DNA of 64,000 nt. Origin: Muribaculaceae bacterium. GTDB taxonomy: Bacteria; Bacteroidota; Bacteroidia; Bacteroidales; Muribaculaceae. This document shows, in pieces, positions 1-8,638 of this stretch; the first letter of the stretch is position 1; each line of letters begins with the position of its first letter. The stretch lies in the NCBI GenBank assembly GCA_017405965.1, contig JAFQZK010000005.1, forward strand, positions 1 to 64,000, written 5' to 3'. The notes below the pieces were generated by a model that was not told the origin of the DNA, did no database searches, and saw only the letters and a program-made list of their open reading frames with translations. A program made the position numbers and the translations under genes.

Positions 1-3000
1 CACCGAAGCGGTCGTTGGCGGCCTTGATGCGGAAGCCCACGAAGGCGATGGTGTCGGGCACCTGCCAGTCGATGGTGACTGCCTGGCTGCCCATCGGGTC
101 GAGCGTCAGGTTGAACTTGCGGGTGTCATAGACGTCATTGGAGCGCGGGTCGAAGAGTTCGATCACAGCGTCACAGGCTGCCTGCTCGTCGGTGGCGTTC
201 TGCACGGTGGCTGCCAGCGTGGCCTTGTCGCCCTGGCGCAGGAAACGCGGCATATTGGCCTTCACCATCAGCGGCTTCTGCGTCAATACCTCGGCCATCC
301 AGCTTGAGCCGGTCATCTTCTTGTCCCATGCCACGGCTTGGGTAATCCAAGTGGTGTTGAAGTTGGGCACCTCAAACTCAACGCTGATGTTGCCCTTGTC
401 GTCGCTGGTGAGCATCGGCTGCCACAGGGCGGTCTTCACGTCGCTCTCACGCAAGGTAACCTTGTCCAGATTCTTCTCGTTGACCTTAATCTCTTCTTTT
501 TCACAATGTGCATTCGCTGCATCATAGTATCCCTCAGGCATTTCATCCATGTCCTCTGCGTCGAGTGACATATCTATCATAACTTCTTCCTTCGCTATTT
601 GGGCTTCAGCTACCTGAACACCAGCAACACGCCCTTCAAGGCCATTAGCGGCGTCAAGAGCGCGTGACTTTCTCAACAGCATACGTCCTCGGCCAAACCC
701 GTAGTCGAAGAAGTTTTGGTTATAAGTGTAGAGCATCGGCAGCAGGGGATATGCATCATCAGGGATATTCAACATCTTGCCCGTCCAGTCTCCTCTGGTT
801 CTATTGACTAGGTCCAGACGCTGTGCATAAGCAAAAAATGAATTGATGACTGGGCTCCAGTCGCCGAAGTCCCAATCGTTGACCTCGATACTGTTAATCG
901 CCTTGTCGAACATGTCGAGCAGCATAGCGCCCTGATGGGGCTTGCCGTTCTGGTCGGTGAGACTGAATGTCCAATGCTCCATGTTGCCGGGCACGAGTTT
1001 GTTACGGAACGACGTGGCGGTAATCTTGATGGCTTCGGCCTTATAGGGATTCTGCAATATCACGGTCTTCTCCCACTGCTTGGTGCCGTAATAGGTGATG
1101 AACTTCACGGTAACATCTTTGCCTGCTTCTTTGGGCAGTTTTACAGTGAAATCGTGCATTCCCTTGTCATAGGTGAGCCAGCCCTGGCCGATGATATCAT
1201 TGACAGCCGATGCCACATAGTAGATGTAGGCCTTAGGCGTTGAAACACCGATGGTGATGTGTCCCACATTACTCTTGTCCACGGTCTGCTCCAACGGGGT
1301 GAGCCATAGCGGGCAGTCCTTGACGGGTGGCCTCTTGTCGCCCTTGCGATAGAGGGTGATCACGCGCTCAATGTCCACGTCCTGCTCGCCTTCCTCGGCA
1401 TCAAGGATGTGAATTTTCAGCCTATACTGTCCCGAGGGCAGGCTGGTCAGGTCGATGGTCGGGTCGGCGGTGTTGAGATTTCCTGTCAATACGGGCGTTT
1501 TGCCGTCTATCGGTGTAATTTCCCAAGTACACCAAGTGTCGGGGTGCTCCTCATCGGTGGTGTTGTACTTCAGCGGCAACTTGATGGGTTTGTCGTTGAT
1601 GAAAATGTTGTCGTTCACAACACCCAATTCAATGCCGCGTCGGGTGCCCACAATGAACGAGGTGCTCTCCTCGTGGGTCTCGCCGGCATCGGTAGTGACG
1701 GTGGCCATGACCTCGTAGTTATAGCGAGCCCAACAACGCTTGCCGGACTTGTAGCCCTTGTTTTCCTCGAACAATTCGGCGGGATACTCAATCATGAAGT
1801 TGCCCTGCTCGTCGGTCATGACGATAGTGTCTTGCAGGTGTTCACCCACGTCATGGTTCATGTTCCACCACCACCATGACCATTGCTTCTGGATGAGCGA
1901 CAGGCGCACCTCGGTGTTCTGCACGGGCAAGCCGCTGTAGGTCATTGCCTTACCCGTTACCTTAACGGGCTGGCCTGCGACGTAACTGCGACGCGGGTCA
2001 GGGAAGGTAACTTCAAATGTGGGCGTCTTGTACTCGCTCACGGTGACGGGATGGTAGGCAAGGGCTATGTTCTTTGGGCCTTTCTCCTCGAATTGGATAC
2101 CGAATCTGCCGTTCATGCGGTCCTTGGGAACCAAGAAGGTCCCTTCGATGCGGCCATATTCATCGGTGGTCATTGTCACCGTGTCGATGGGCTCTTGGTT
2201 GCTGTCTTTGAAGATGGCTACAATCGGCTTGCCGGGTAGCACCTTGCGTTCCTTTTCGGTCCAGTTATAGACGATGGCGGCCCACTGGATGGTCTCACCG
2301 GGGCGATACACACCCAGGTCGGTATAAACCTCGGCATCATTGTTGTTGATGCTGCGATCTTCAACTCTATCATAATAACCGGAGGGTCCAAAACGGTCAT
2401 TACCCTTGATGGCAAAGACGAATCCAAGACCTAGGTCATCGCTATCATCGGAGAGTTGCTGAATAGCCAGTGTGCCGTCGGCACCTGTGGAGCCCAGCGA
2501 CTTGCCGTTGCCGTCCTTGATGGTCACGCCTTGCAAGGGCTTGCCGGTGTTGATGTCAACGGCGCCCACGAGGTCCTTGTGGTCATTACGGCTGATGGTG
2601 AACAGGGCAATGTCGGTAACGTGCAGGATATCGTCTCGATAAACACCGCCACCAGGCATACCGAAAAAGTCCTCGTCGAAGTCGGGGTAAATAATGTAGG
2701 CCCCATAGGGCAGAGGCGGTAAGGAGACAGAGGCTTCGGCCGTAAAGGGTACTGTGCCCTGCGCGTTGACGGTGTGTGTCGAAACAAGCTGCAACTTACT
2801 CCTGTCAACACCGTAAGTGTCCCTTTTGTACTCCTGTTCGGGGATTTGATAGACCTTGATCATGAACGTGTTGGCGTTCGTGACATCGGCTTTGACCCAG
2901 ATGCTGTCGCTGGAAGAACGCACACTAGGGTAATTGAGGTAAACGGTCTTGCTCTCCAGGTGGGTGATGCTGTTCTTCACTTCGGCCATGTAGATGGAGT

Positions 3001-3832
3001 TGGGGAAGCGTGCCACATACTCCTGCAGCGCCTTGTAGTGTTCCTTATCGTTTTCCCATCCGATTTGGTTCAGCAGGAAGGCGCAGTGCTCATTGTCCTG
3101 ATACTGCCGGTAGGTCTCGATAGGAATCCACGTCTGGATTTGCGTCAGGGCGTAGATGTGGGCGGGTATATCGCCCTCGGTGGCAGCGAGCCAATCGGCC
3201 TTGATGCGCTCGGCAAGGGTGAGGGTGTCGTCACCAAGCTCTATCTCTTGAGTCATACCCAGACCTTCCATCAGCAAGAACTCACGCAGGGTGGGGACGT
3301 AGGTCGCACCAAGTTCGTTGCAACGGATGATGCCTGGCAACGAGGCCACCGGGATGGCCTTAAGCGCCGTTGGATCGGCCAGCGATTTCTCGATGAGTTC
3401 GACAATCTTCTTGTCGAATTGCTTGCGGTCCCACTCGCTGATGTCGGCGGGCGTTTCTTCTACGGGATTCTCACGGTTGCTCCAGCGAGCGTAACGGTCG
3501 CGGTAGCCTTGATATATCTTCGCCTCCAAGTGGTAGAGCAACGCGCGGATGTGCGGTTGCTTCTCCTTGGCGGCAGTGGCCTCGACACGCGAGATGATGT
3601 CGGCCATGTTGTCTTGCGAGATGCCGCTTTGGGCCAGACCGTAGCGCACCAGCGCATCGACGGTCAGTTCGCCGTCGCCCGTCTTGAGCGCTTTATCCAG
3701 GTCGGTCAACGCCTCCTTGGAAACGTCTTGCGGGAAATTGAAGTCAACGACCTTGTCCTTTCCCGATGATTCAAATGGGAATGCCATGATGAGTAATACT
3801 ATGGTTAAGATTTGAATGATTGTCTGTTTCAT
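1..3832 (-). CDS. Alpha-2-macroglobulin family protein (3' end outside window)
   Basis: The reading frame starts at ATG 3832 and runs off the left edge, giving about 1,277 residues without the C-terminus. The N-terminus is a hydrophobic signal peptide (MKQTIIQILTIVLLIMAFP). A helical N-terminal region is followed near residue 500 by a macroglobulin MG2 signature (TDLGVYRPGETIQW) and near residue 1190 by the family motif PRFLRQGD, which leads into the A2M domain. The thioester region, if present, lies outside the window. Bacterial A2M proteins are periplasmic or surface proteins thought to trap proteases or act in envelope defence. Oddly, near residue 1064 it contains GLEGRVAGVQV, which resembles the plug of SusC-type receptors. 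I checked the frame at both ends and through most of the length and saw no stop. Confidence 0.88.
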   Translation of the reverse strand, partial: MKQTIIQILTIVLLIMAFPFESSGKDKVVDFNFPQDVSKEALTDLDKALKTGDGELTVDALVRYGLAQSGISQDNMADIISRVEATAAKEKQPHIRALLYHLEAKIYQGYRDRYARWSNRENPVEETPADISEWDRKQFDKKIVELIEKSLADPTALKAIPVASLPGIIRCNELGATYVPTLREFLLMEGLGMTQEIELGDDTLTLAERIKADWLAATEGDIPAHIYALTQIQTWIPIETYRQYQDNEHCAFLLNQIGWENDKEHYKALQEYVARFPNSIYMAEVKNSITHLESKTVYLNYPSVRSSSDSIWVKADVTNANTFMIKVYQIPEQEYKRDTYGVDRSKLQLVSTHTVNAQGTVPFTAEASVSLPPLPYGAYIIYPDFDEDFFGMPGGGVYRDDILHVTDIALFTISRNDHKDLVGAVDINTGKPLQGVTIKDGNGKSLGSTGADGTLAIQQLSDDSDDLGLGFVFAIKGNDRFGPSGYYDRVEDRSINNNDAEVYTDLGVYRPGETIQWAAIVYNWTEKERKVLPGKPIVAIFKDSNQEPIDTVTMTTDEYGRIEGTFLVPKDRMNGRFGIQFEEKGPKNIALAYHPVTVSEYKTPTFEVTFPDPRRSYVAGQPVKVTGKAMTYSGLPVQNTEVRLSLIQKQWSWWWWNMNHDVGEHLQDTIVMTDEQGNFMIEYPAELFEENKGYKSGKRCWARYNYEVMATVTTDAGETHEESTSFIVGTRRGIELGVVNDNIFINDKPIKLPLKYNTTDEEHPDTWCTWEITPIDGKTPVLTGNLNTADPTIDLTSLPSGQYRLKIHILDAEEGEQDVDIERVITLYRKGDKRPPVKDCPLWLTPLEQTVDKSNVGHITIGVSTPKAYIYYVASAVNDIIGQGWLTYDKGMHDFTVKLPKEAGKDVTVKFITYYGTKQWEKTVILQNPYKAEAIKITATSFRNKLVPGNMEHWTFSLTDQNGKPHQGAMLLDMFDKAINSIEVNDWDFGDWSPVINSFFAYAQRLDLVNRTRGDWTGKMLNIPDDAYPLLPMLYTYNQNFFDYGFGRGRMLLRKSRALDAANGLEGRVAGVQVAEAQIAKEEVMIDMSLDAEDMDEMPEGYYDAANAHCEKEEIKVNEKNLDKVTLRESDVKTALWQPMLTSDDKGNISVEFEVPNFNTTWITQAVAWDKKMTGSSWMAEVLTQKPLMVKANMPRFLRQGDKATLAATVQNATDEQAACDAVIELFDPRSNDVYDTRKFNLTLDPMGSQAVTIDWQVPDTIAFVGFRIKAANDRFG

Positions 3833-3865
3833 AGTCTTTGGGTGTTTTGTTTTTTATTATAACTC

Positions 3866-3873
3866 CAAAATTA
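3866..3873 (-). promoter_or_regulatory. Possible -7 box for the macroglobulin gene
   Basis: Read on the minus strand this is TAATTTTG, matching the Bacteroidetes -7 consensus TAnnTTTG, about 34 bases before the start codon at 3832. No convincing -33 TTTG is found at the usual spacing, so the call is tentative. Confidence 0.4.
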
Positions 3874-3950
3874 CATAAATAATGTGCAATATCCTCGCCA
3901 AGCCTAAACATTTTGCAATAATTAACGTCAATGCACCCCCGGGGCTGACT

Positions 3951-3987
3951 ATTCAGCCGTTTGCCCCACGCAAAGGCGCAAAGACGC
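3951..3987. repeat. Interspersed short repeat, copy 1
   Basis: This 37-base intergenic stretch (ATTCAGC, TTTG, CCCCACGCAAAGGCGC, AAAGACGC) recurs almost identically at 5699-5736. It lies between the macroglobulin gene and the Spy-like gene and encodes nothing obvious. Confidence 0.7.
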
Positions 3988-4099
3988 GAACCTTCAGAAA
4001 GGTTCTTCTGGCATGTCTCACGATGGCTTGAAAAAATGGTTCCGCTCTATCGGTGTGATAAAGCGGAACCCTATATTATATCTCCCTGGAGGAGTGATG

Positions 4100-4549
4100 T
4101 CACTTCTTGTTCTTGTTTTTGTTTTTTGCCTTGGAAATCATCTCGCGGGTGAACTTGGCCTCGGCTTGTTTGAGCTGGTAGAGTTGCTTCTTGCTCAGTA
4201 TCTTGGAGAATTTCTCGAAGTACTTGGCCTCGATCTCACCTTCCTGGACGCGAGTGTTGGACATCGCCGATGCGGCTACTTCATAATCGCGGTCGCTGGG
4301 GTTCTTCTTCTTCTCGACCTCGGCAGCCAGGGCGCGAGCGTTGCGGTTCACCTGATAGATTTCACGCTCCATCTGTTCGTACAGCGGCATGAACTGCTTT
4401 TGCTGCGTTGGGGTCAGTCCCAGCTCCTGGATGATCATCTCATGCTTGGCCTGGTACATGTCGTTGGCAAACTTGGTGCGCCCGTTCTGGGCCATCGTTG
4501 CCGACGCGAGTGTCAGCACAAGTGTCAATATCGCAACTATCCGTTTCAT
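4100..4549 (-). CDS. Spy/CpxP-like periplasmic protein
   Basis: A 149-residue protein with a cleavable signal peptide (MKRIVAILTLVLTLASATMAQ) and a mature part that is almost entirely charged amphipathic helix. It contains LGLTPTQQKQFMPLYEQMER, close to the LTxxQ motif of the Spy/CpxP family of periplasmic chaperone and stress-sensor proteins. The C-terminus is very lysine- and asparagine-rich. It is the third gene of a tight minus-strand set (ECF sigma factor, membrane protein, this gene), 28 bases after the second. That setting suggests it is an output or feedback part of an envelope-stress regulon. The fold is reasonably supported; the function is inferred from family and context. Confidence 0.72.
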   Translation of the reverse strand: MKRIVAILTLVLTLASATMAQNGRTKFANDMYQAKHEMIIQELGLTPTQQKQFMPLYEQMEREIYQVNRNARALAAEVEKKKNPSDRDYEVAASAMSNTRVQEGEIEAKYFEKFSKILSKKQLYQLKQAEAKFTREMISKAKNKNKNKK

Positions 4550-4577
4550 AGGTCAAATCCTCCTTTTTCTTCTTTGC

Positions 4578-4982
4578 TTAATAGTTGTCACCGGCGAAGT
4601 CTTCCTCGTTGCTCATCATCACCGAGTCCTCGTAGTTGATGATGTCGTAGTCGCTTACCGCGCCGCTCATGATGAAATCCTCGACGTTGCTCTTGTCGTT
4701 GCCCATCTTCTCGGCTACGGCACTCACGGTGTTGATGCCGTTGGTGTCGGTGAAGTGGGCGAACACTTGCATCATGCACCACACGCCTGCAAACATGGCG
4801 GCCATATAAACCAGCGGCTTGAGGCGCTGCCACATCGTGGGCTTGACGTCAACGGGAGTGATTTCAACATCGGGCAGCATCTCGGTCATGCGCTTGTTGA
4901 AATCTTCAAAGAAATTCTCGGGCACCTTGAAGCCCGGATCCTTTCCGTATTTTTCTAATATCGTGGAGTCTTCTCGTTTCAT
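4578..4982 (-). CDS. Single-pass membrane protein, putative anti-sigma factor
   Basis: A 134-residue protein starting at ATG 4982, with an AGGCG ribosome-binding-like stretch just upstream; an in-frame TTG at 5009 is a weaker start. The N-terminal half is soluble (MKREDSTILEKYGKDPGFKV, VPENFFEDFNKRM), one hydrophobic segment lies around residues 55-75 (LVYMAAMFAGVWCMMQVF), and the C-terminus is acidic. Gene order directly after an ECF sigma gene and the topology of cytosolic N-terminus plus one membrane span fit an anti-sigma factor or sensor. No recognisable zinc anti-sigma motif (HxxxCxxC) is present, so function rests on context. Confidence 0.65.
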   Translation of the reverse strand: MKREDSTILEKYGKDPGFKVPENFFEDFNKRMTEMLPDVEITPVDVKPTMWQRLKPLVYMAAMFAGVWCMMQVFAHFTDTNGINTVSAVAEKMGNDKSNVEDFIMSGAVSDYDIINYEDSVMMSNEEDFAGDNY

Positions 4983-5034
4983 AACGCCTATTTGACTTGA
5001 AGATGTCAAAAAAGTTTAATGGGGAATGAAAAAA

Positions 5035-5595
5035 TTATTCCGATTCTCCCAATAATTGTTCAATTTTCTTCACCGCATGATGATAAGAGGCCTTCAGGGC
5101 GCCCTCGCTGGTGCCCAGAATCTTGCTCATCTCATCATACTTCATCTCGTCATAGTAGCGCAGGTTGAACACCAGGCGCTGCTTCTCGGGCAGGGAGGCG
5201 ATGGCCTTCTGGAGGTTGATTTGGGCCTGGTCGCCGTCAAACCACTCGTCACTCTCGAGCTGGTTGACCAGGAAACTCTCGTCGTCATCGATCGAGAGCT
5301 GATTCATCACCTTCTTCTTGTTGACAAACGTGATGCTCTCGTTGATGGCGATCTTGTAGAGCCAGGTCGAGAGCTTGGCATCGCCACGGAAGTTGTCGAT
5401 GCTCGTCCACGCTTTCATGAAGGTGTTCTGCAACACGTCGTTGGCGTCGTCATGGTCGATCACCATGCGACGTATCTGCCAGTAAAGCTGCGAGCTGTAG
5501 TGCTCGATCACCTTACCGAATGCCACCTTGCAAAGCTTGGGATCGTGCAGTTGCTCGACCACCACGGCCTCGTCATATTTCTCACGTGCTGCCAT
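5035..5595 (-). CDS. ECF-type RNA polymerase sigma factor
   Basis: A 186-residue sigma-70 family protein of the extracytoplasmic-function type. Region 2 covers about residues 24-92 (DANDVLQNTFMKAWTSIDNF, then STWLYKIAINESITF) and region 4 about residues 128-180 (SLPEKQRLVFNLRYYDEM, ILGTSEGALKASYHHAVKKI). Length and domain order are normal for the family. It is the first gene of the sigma / membrane protein / Spy-like set and probably controls envelope-stress genes including its own operon. The linker between the regions is acidic (SIDDDESFLV), as in many Bacteroidales RpoE-like factors. Confidence 0.92.
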   Translation of the reverse strand: MAAREKYDEAVVVEQLHDPKLCKVAFGKVIEHYSSQLYWQIRRMVIDHDDANDVLQNTFMKAWTSIDNFRGDAKLSTWLYKIAINESITFVNKKKVMNQLSIDDDESFLVNQLESDEWFDGDQAQINLQKAIASLPEKQRLVFNLRYYDEMKYDEMSKILGTSEGALKASYHHAVKKIEQLLGESE

Positions 5596-5627
5596 TCAAA
5601 AACATTTTGAGCCGTAAAGTTAGCAAA

Positions 5628-5662
5628 AAAAATGCCAATTCTTGCAGGAACTGGCATTTTTT
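5628..5662 (-). terminator. Hairpin terminator upstream of the ECF sigma gene
   Basis: ATGCCAATTC and GGAACTGGCAT form a near-perfect stem with a short loop. Read on the minus strand the hairpin is followed by an uninterrupted T run. It would end minus-strand transcription coming from the lipoprotein genes, although it lies about 280 bases after the stop at 5943. Confidence 0.65.
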
Positions 5663-5698
5663 ATAATAATTTTTAACTTTTAGCACCCCTTGGTAACC

Positions 5699-5736
5699 AT
5701 TCAGCTGTTTGGCCCCACGCAAAGGCGCAAAGACGC
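5699..5736. repeat. Interspersed short repeat, copy 2
   Basis: Second copy of the stretch at 3951-3987; the cores match over CCCCACGCAAAGGCGC followed by AAAGACGC, and the flanking ATTCAGC-TTTG part is shared as well. Confidence 0.7.
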
Positions 5737-5942
5737 TAAGTTTTTATCTTATAGCTTGTTTGCGGTAATACAAAATGTGGGTATTGTTACTGCAAATGAT
5801 TAATGACAGTATGATGACATGTCTCATTTGTCAGAATCCATTTGATTGAATTTTAATATCATAGCGCTTTGTCAGTTTAGCGTGAGTCGTTTCGCTGAAT
5901 AGTAACCCTCAATATGAGGTGTCGATTTTGCCGCTTATTGAT

Positions 5943-6734
5943 TTAATGATAAGAGGCCGTGAAACTGATCTGGTAGCCGTTGCACTTGAACGAGCCTACG
6001 ATTACCATGCACTGGGACTTGATGGCGATGTCGACGTCGGTGATGGTGCAATGGCTGCCGTAGGTCGATTCGGCTTGGTCGGTCTGGATGATGTAGCCGT
6101 CGGTAGTCGGAGTCATGGGTAATCCCAGGAATTGAATGACATCGGCTTCCACGACACCGCTCGTGTTGGCGACAAAATTGTTGATCTGCAAGATGCATTT
6201 TGTGCCATTATCAACGGGAGCGAACAGGTAGTCCGACATGTTGTGCGAATAGAAGTTGCTGTCACCGATTCTTTGGACCTTGCTCTCGGCGGAGGGGAAA
6301 CTCAGATAGGTGGTGATGACGACTTTTCCGATCTCGTTGTTGAACGTGAACGATACCACGCCGGTTGCCGTGTTGATGTATCCGCTTGAGGTGCTGCCGT
6401 CATAGCTGGCGGTCATTGTCGGGTCGTTGAATGTGAAGTTAGTGCCGTTGATATGCGATACCTGCATCACGTTTGTCGTGAACGAGTGGGTGTGACCCTC
6501 AAAATCATTGTATTTACATGTCAGCTGGATAGTGCCTTTGGTGTTATTGATCACCACTGAGCCTTTGCTGTTAAGAAAGACCACGTCATTGCCATGGATC
6601 GTTCGGCTGAAAAAGTCGATATCGTCAGTGGAGATGATCTCGTCGGGCTTCTCTTTGGGTTCATCATCGTTGCCGCAGGCAGCGAATGTAAGGCCCATCA
6701 TGATGGCCAGAAAATAGAAAAATACCTTTTTCAT
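5943..6734 (-). CDS. Secreted lipoprotein of unknown function, paralogue 1
   Basis: A 263-residue protein with a lipoprotein signal peptide ending in TFAAC (lipid-anchored Cys20), followed by the acidic GNDDEP linker typical of Bacteroidetes surface lipoproteins. The rest looks all-beta. Its C-terminal third matches the next gene clearly: TPTTDGYIIQTDQAEST here against TPTTTGYVITADEAESS there, both ending in a SQC/NQC...FKCN motif. It is the last of four consecutive lipoprotein genes on this strand. I do not recognise a domain with known function. Confidence 0.8.
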   Translation of the reverse strand: MKKVFFYFLAIMMGLTFAACGNDDEPKEKPDEIISTDDIDFFSRTIHGNDVVFLNSKGSVVINNTKGTIQLTCKYNDFEGHTHSFTTNVMQVSHINGTNFTFNDPTMTASYDGSTSSGYINTATGVVSFTFNNEIGKVVITTYLSFPSAESKVQRIGDSNFYSHNMSDYLFAPVDNGTKCILQINNFVANTSGVVEADVIQFLGLPMTPTTDGYIIQTDQAESTYGSHCTITDVDIAIKSQCMVIVGSFKCNGYQISFTASYH

Positions 6735-6835
6735 CGTTATGTCTTGATGTTGATTGGGTTGAATTGTTTGTCAAATTGCTTGATACTCCGTCTTCCTGCC
6801 CGTCGGTTACTGTGGGGGCGGGAGACTTTGTCAAG

Positions 6836-7618
6836 TCATCGTGCTTGGAAGGTGCGGCCGAGGATGGTGAACACCAGGTCATTGCACTTGAATGTGCCCG
6901 TCAGGGAGCGGCACTGATTATCGAGTGTGATGTGCAGGTCGGTGATGGTGTAGAATCCCTTGTAGGAGGACTCGGCTTCGTCGGCTGTGATGACGTATCC
7001 TGTGGTGGTGGGCGTGAGCTTCAGGTTCTTGTACTGAACCTCGGCAGCTTCGACCGTTCCGCTGATGTTGGGCGTGAAATTGAAGATTCTCATCTCGCAA
7101 GTCTCGCCGGTGGCATCGGGAATGAATAAGTAGGCCGATTTCTCATGCTCTCCCTGATTATTGTTCTCGGGGTTGAGAATATTGGTCAACACATAGGGAT
7201 AAGCCAGATTGGTAGTGCTGTAAACCAGGTTGCCGTCAACCAGGTATTTGAAGGAGATCATGTAGGTATCGAAGTCGAAGTAGCCTTCCAACTGCTCAAA
7301 ACCGATTGAGGTCGCTGACGCGTCGTTGAAGCTGTAAACATTGCCGCTGCTCGGTTGCAGTTTCATGTTGTAGGCGCTCATGACGCGGCTCTGCTGGTGA
7401 TTGTCCTTGTATTCCCAGGTAATCGAGACCAACCGGTTGTTTAAGTCCAGTTCCACCTTGACAGCGCTCTGGAAGAACCCGACGTCATTGCCGTCAATGA
7501 TGCGGCTGTAGAGGATATCGCCAAAGGTCTGCTTGTTGACGTTGTCGTCGTCCTTGTTGCAGCTGGTGAACAGAGTCATGGCCAGCAGCGCAATCAGTAA
7601 GAATGATAGTTTCTTCAT
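6836..7618 (-). CDS. Secreted lipoprotein of unknown function, paralogue 2
   Basis: A 260-residue protein with a lipobox ending in LFTSC (Cys20) and a NKDDD linker. It shares the IDGNDVGFF / IHGNDVVFL segment and the whole C-terminal region with the neighbour at 5943-6734, so the two are duplicates that have diverged strongly. The start at 7618 lies 53 bases after the preceding gene, which suggests co-transcription. Likely an outer-membrane-anchored beta protein; function unknown. Confidence 0.8.
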   Translation of the reverse strand: MKKLSFLLIALLAMTLFTSCNKDDDNVNKQTFGDILYSRIIDGNDVGFFQSAVKVELDLNNRLVSITWEYKDNHQQSRVMSAYNMKLQPSSGNVYSFNDASATSIGFEQLEGYFDFDTYMISFKYLVDGNLVYSTTNLAYPYVLTNILNPENNNQGEHEKSAYLFIPDATGETCEMRIFNFTPNISGTVEAAEVQYKNLKLTPTTTGYVITADEAESSYKGFYTITDLHITLDNQCRSLTGTFKCNDLVFTILGRTFQAR

Positions 7619-7671
7619 CTCTTTATTGTATTAATACTGTTTTTCTTTAACCTGTAACCTTTAACCTGATA

Positions 7672-8517
7672 TTAATGACGTTCCAGATAAGTCTTGCCGG
7701 TCGCGGTGACGGTGGCACTGGAGCCAATCATGTAGTTGGCGTCGAGATGGTCGTTCACCAGGTCGATGGTGGCGTTGAACGTCTTGAACGGGTATTTGTT
7801 GGTGGTGCTTTTCCCGCTGCCGGTACTGTCAACATAGTTGAGGTAGGTGGCAGTGGTGGGCAGGTTGGTGGCATTGATGCTGTAACCAATGGGAGTGACG
7901 GTCACCGGCACCGAGGTGGCCGTGATGTTGGTGAAGTTCTTGTTGTCCTTGACATGGACGACGTCGTTGACCTTGACGGTGGCCGTTTTGGCGGCCGGGT
8001 CGATGGTGAACTCGTACATGACGTTCTCAAGCGTCGTGGCCTCTGTCTCGTCGTCATAGGTCACCACGTTATGGGTGTTGAGGAAAAATACCTCGGGCAT
8101 GGTGGAGATGATGCGGATACCGCCGGTAGTGGTGTAACGGAAGCGATAGGCACCGTGCTCGCTGAAGTCGGCATAGCCGCTGAACGATTTATAACTTGCC
8201 GAGCTCAGCACATAGAAACCCGAGCCCTCGGGCGTTTCGGTTGCGGTGATGTCCTCGAGAACGAGTTGCTTGTCGCCCTGACCGTCATTGTAGTTGAGCT
8301 CGACAGTCGCCTTGTGGTTGTTCATGTCGAGATTCAGCTTGTTGTGCGTCATCGAGATGCCGATAACGGCCTCGCCGCCCGCATTGACCATGTGGTTGAT
8401 CATGGCGGGGTTGACGTTGATCTTTCCGTCCCTGTGGATGGGTTCATCATCGTTACCGCACGAGACGATTGCCGTCAGCGTGCCCATTAAAGCTATGATT
8501 AAAAGCAGTTTCTTCAT
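7672..8517 (-). CDS. Secreted lipoprotein of unknown function, paralogue 3
   Basis: I place the start at ATG 8517 (MKKLLLIIALMGTLTAIVSC), which gives a perfect lipoprotein signal with lipidated Cys20; the in-frame codons upstream would destroy it. The 281-residue protein has the same GNDDEP linker and a beta-rich body with a C-terminal element VTVTPIGYSINATNLPTTAT that parallels the 'TPTT-GY-I' element of its two downstream neighbours, though more distantly. It probably belongs to the same family. Function unknown. Confidence 0.78.
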   Translation of the reverse strand: MKKLLLIIALMGTLTAIVSCGNDDEPIHRDGKINVNPAMINHMVNAGGEAVIGISMTHNKLNLDMNNHKATVELNYNDGQGDKQLVLEDITATETPEGSGFYVLSSASYKSFSGYADFSEHGAYRFRYTTTGGIRIISTMPEVFFLNTHNVVTYDDETEATTLENVMYEFTIDPAAKTATVKVNDVVHVKDNKNFTNITATSVPVTVTPIGYSINATNLPTTATYLNYVDSTGSGKSTTNKYPFKTFNATIDLVNDHLDANYMIGSSATVTATGKTYLERH

Positions 8518-8550
8518 TTTGTTCTTGTCGTTATAATCAATTAAACGCGG

Positions 8551-8558
8551 CAAAGTTA
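8551..8558 (-). promoter_or_regulatory. Possible -7 box for lipoprotein 3
   Basis: On the minus strand this reads TAACTTTG, matching TAnnTTTG, about 34 bases before the start at 8517. A -33 element is not evident, and the terminator of the preceding gene sits directly upstream. Confidence 0.4.
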
Positions 8559-8562
8559 CACC

Positions 8563-8600
8563 TAAAAAACAAATGGCGCATTGAATCTTGCGCCATTTGT
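8563..8600 (-). terminator. Rho-independent terminator after lipoprotein 4
   Basis: ACAAATGGCGCA (8569-8580) and TGCGCCATTTGT (8589-8600) form a perfect 12-bp stem with an 8-base loop. On the minus strand the stem is followed by GTTTTTTAGG. It lies 38 bases after the stop at 8639, separating the fourth lipoprotein gene from the other three. Confidence 0.88.
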
Positions 8601-8638
8601 AATGATTTTTATATTAAATCTCGTTAAAAAACGTGATG

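Larger units (their letters stand above)
5596..5942. other. Intergenic region with terminator and repeat
   Basis: The 347 bases between the ECF sigma gene and the first lipoprotein gene hold a terminator hairpin (5628-5662), the second copy of the interspersed repeat (5699-5736) and about 200 AT-rich bases in which no gene, RNA or clear promoter is seen. Confidence 0.6.

Noticed and set aside
4983-5009. Longer start (TTG 5009) for the putative anti-sigma factor
   Set aside because: It is a TTG without ribosome site, whereas ATG 4982 has an AGGCG stretch upstream.
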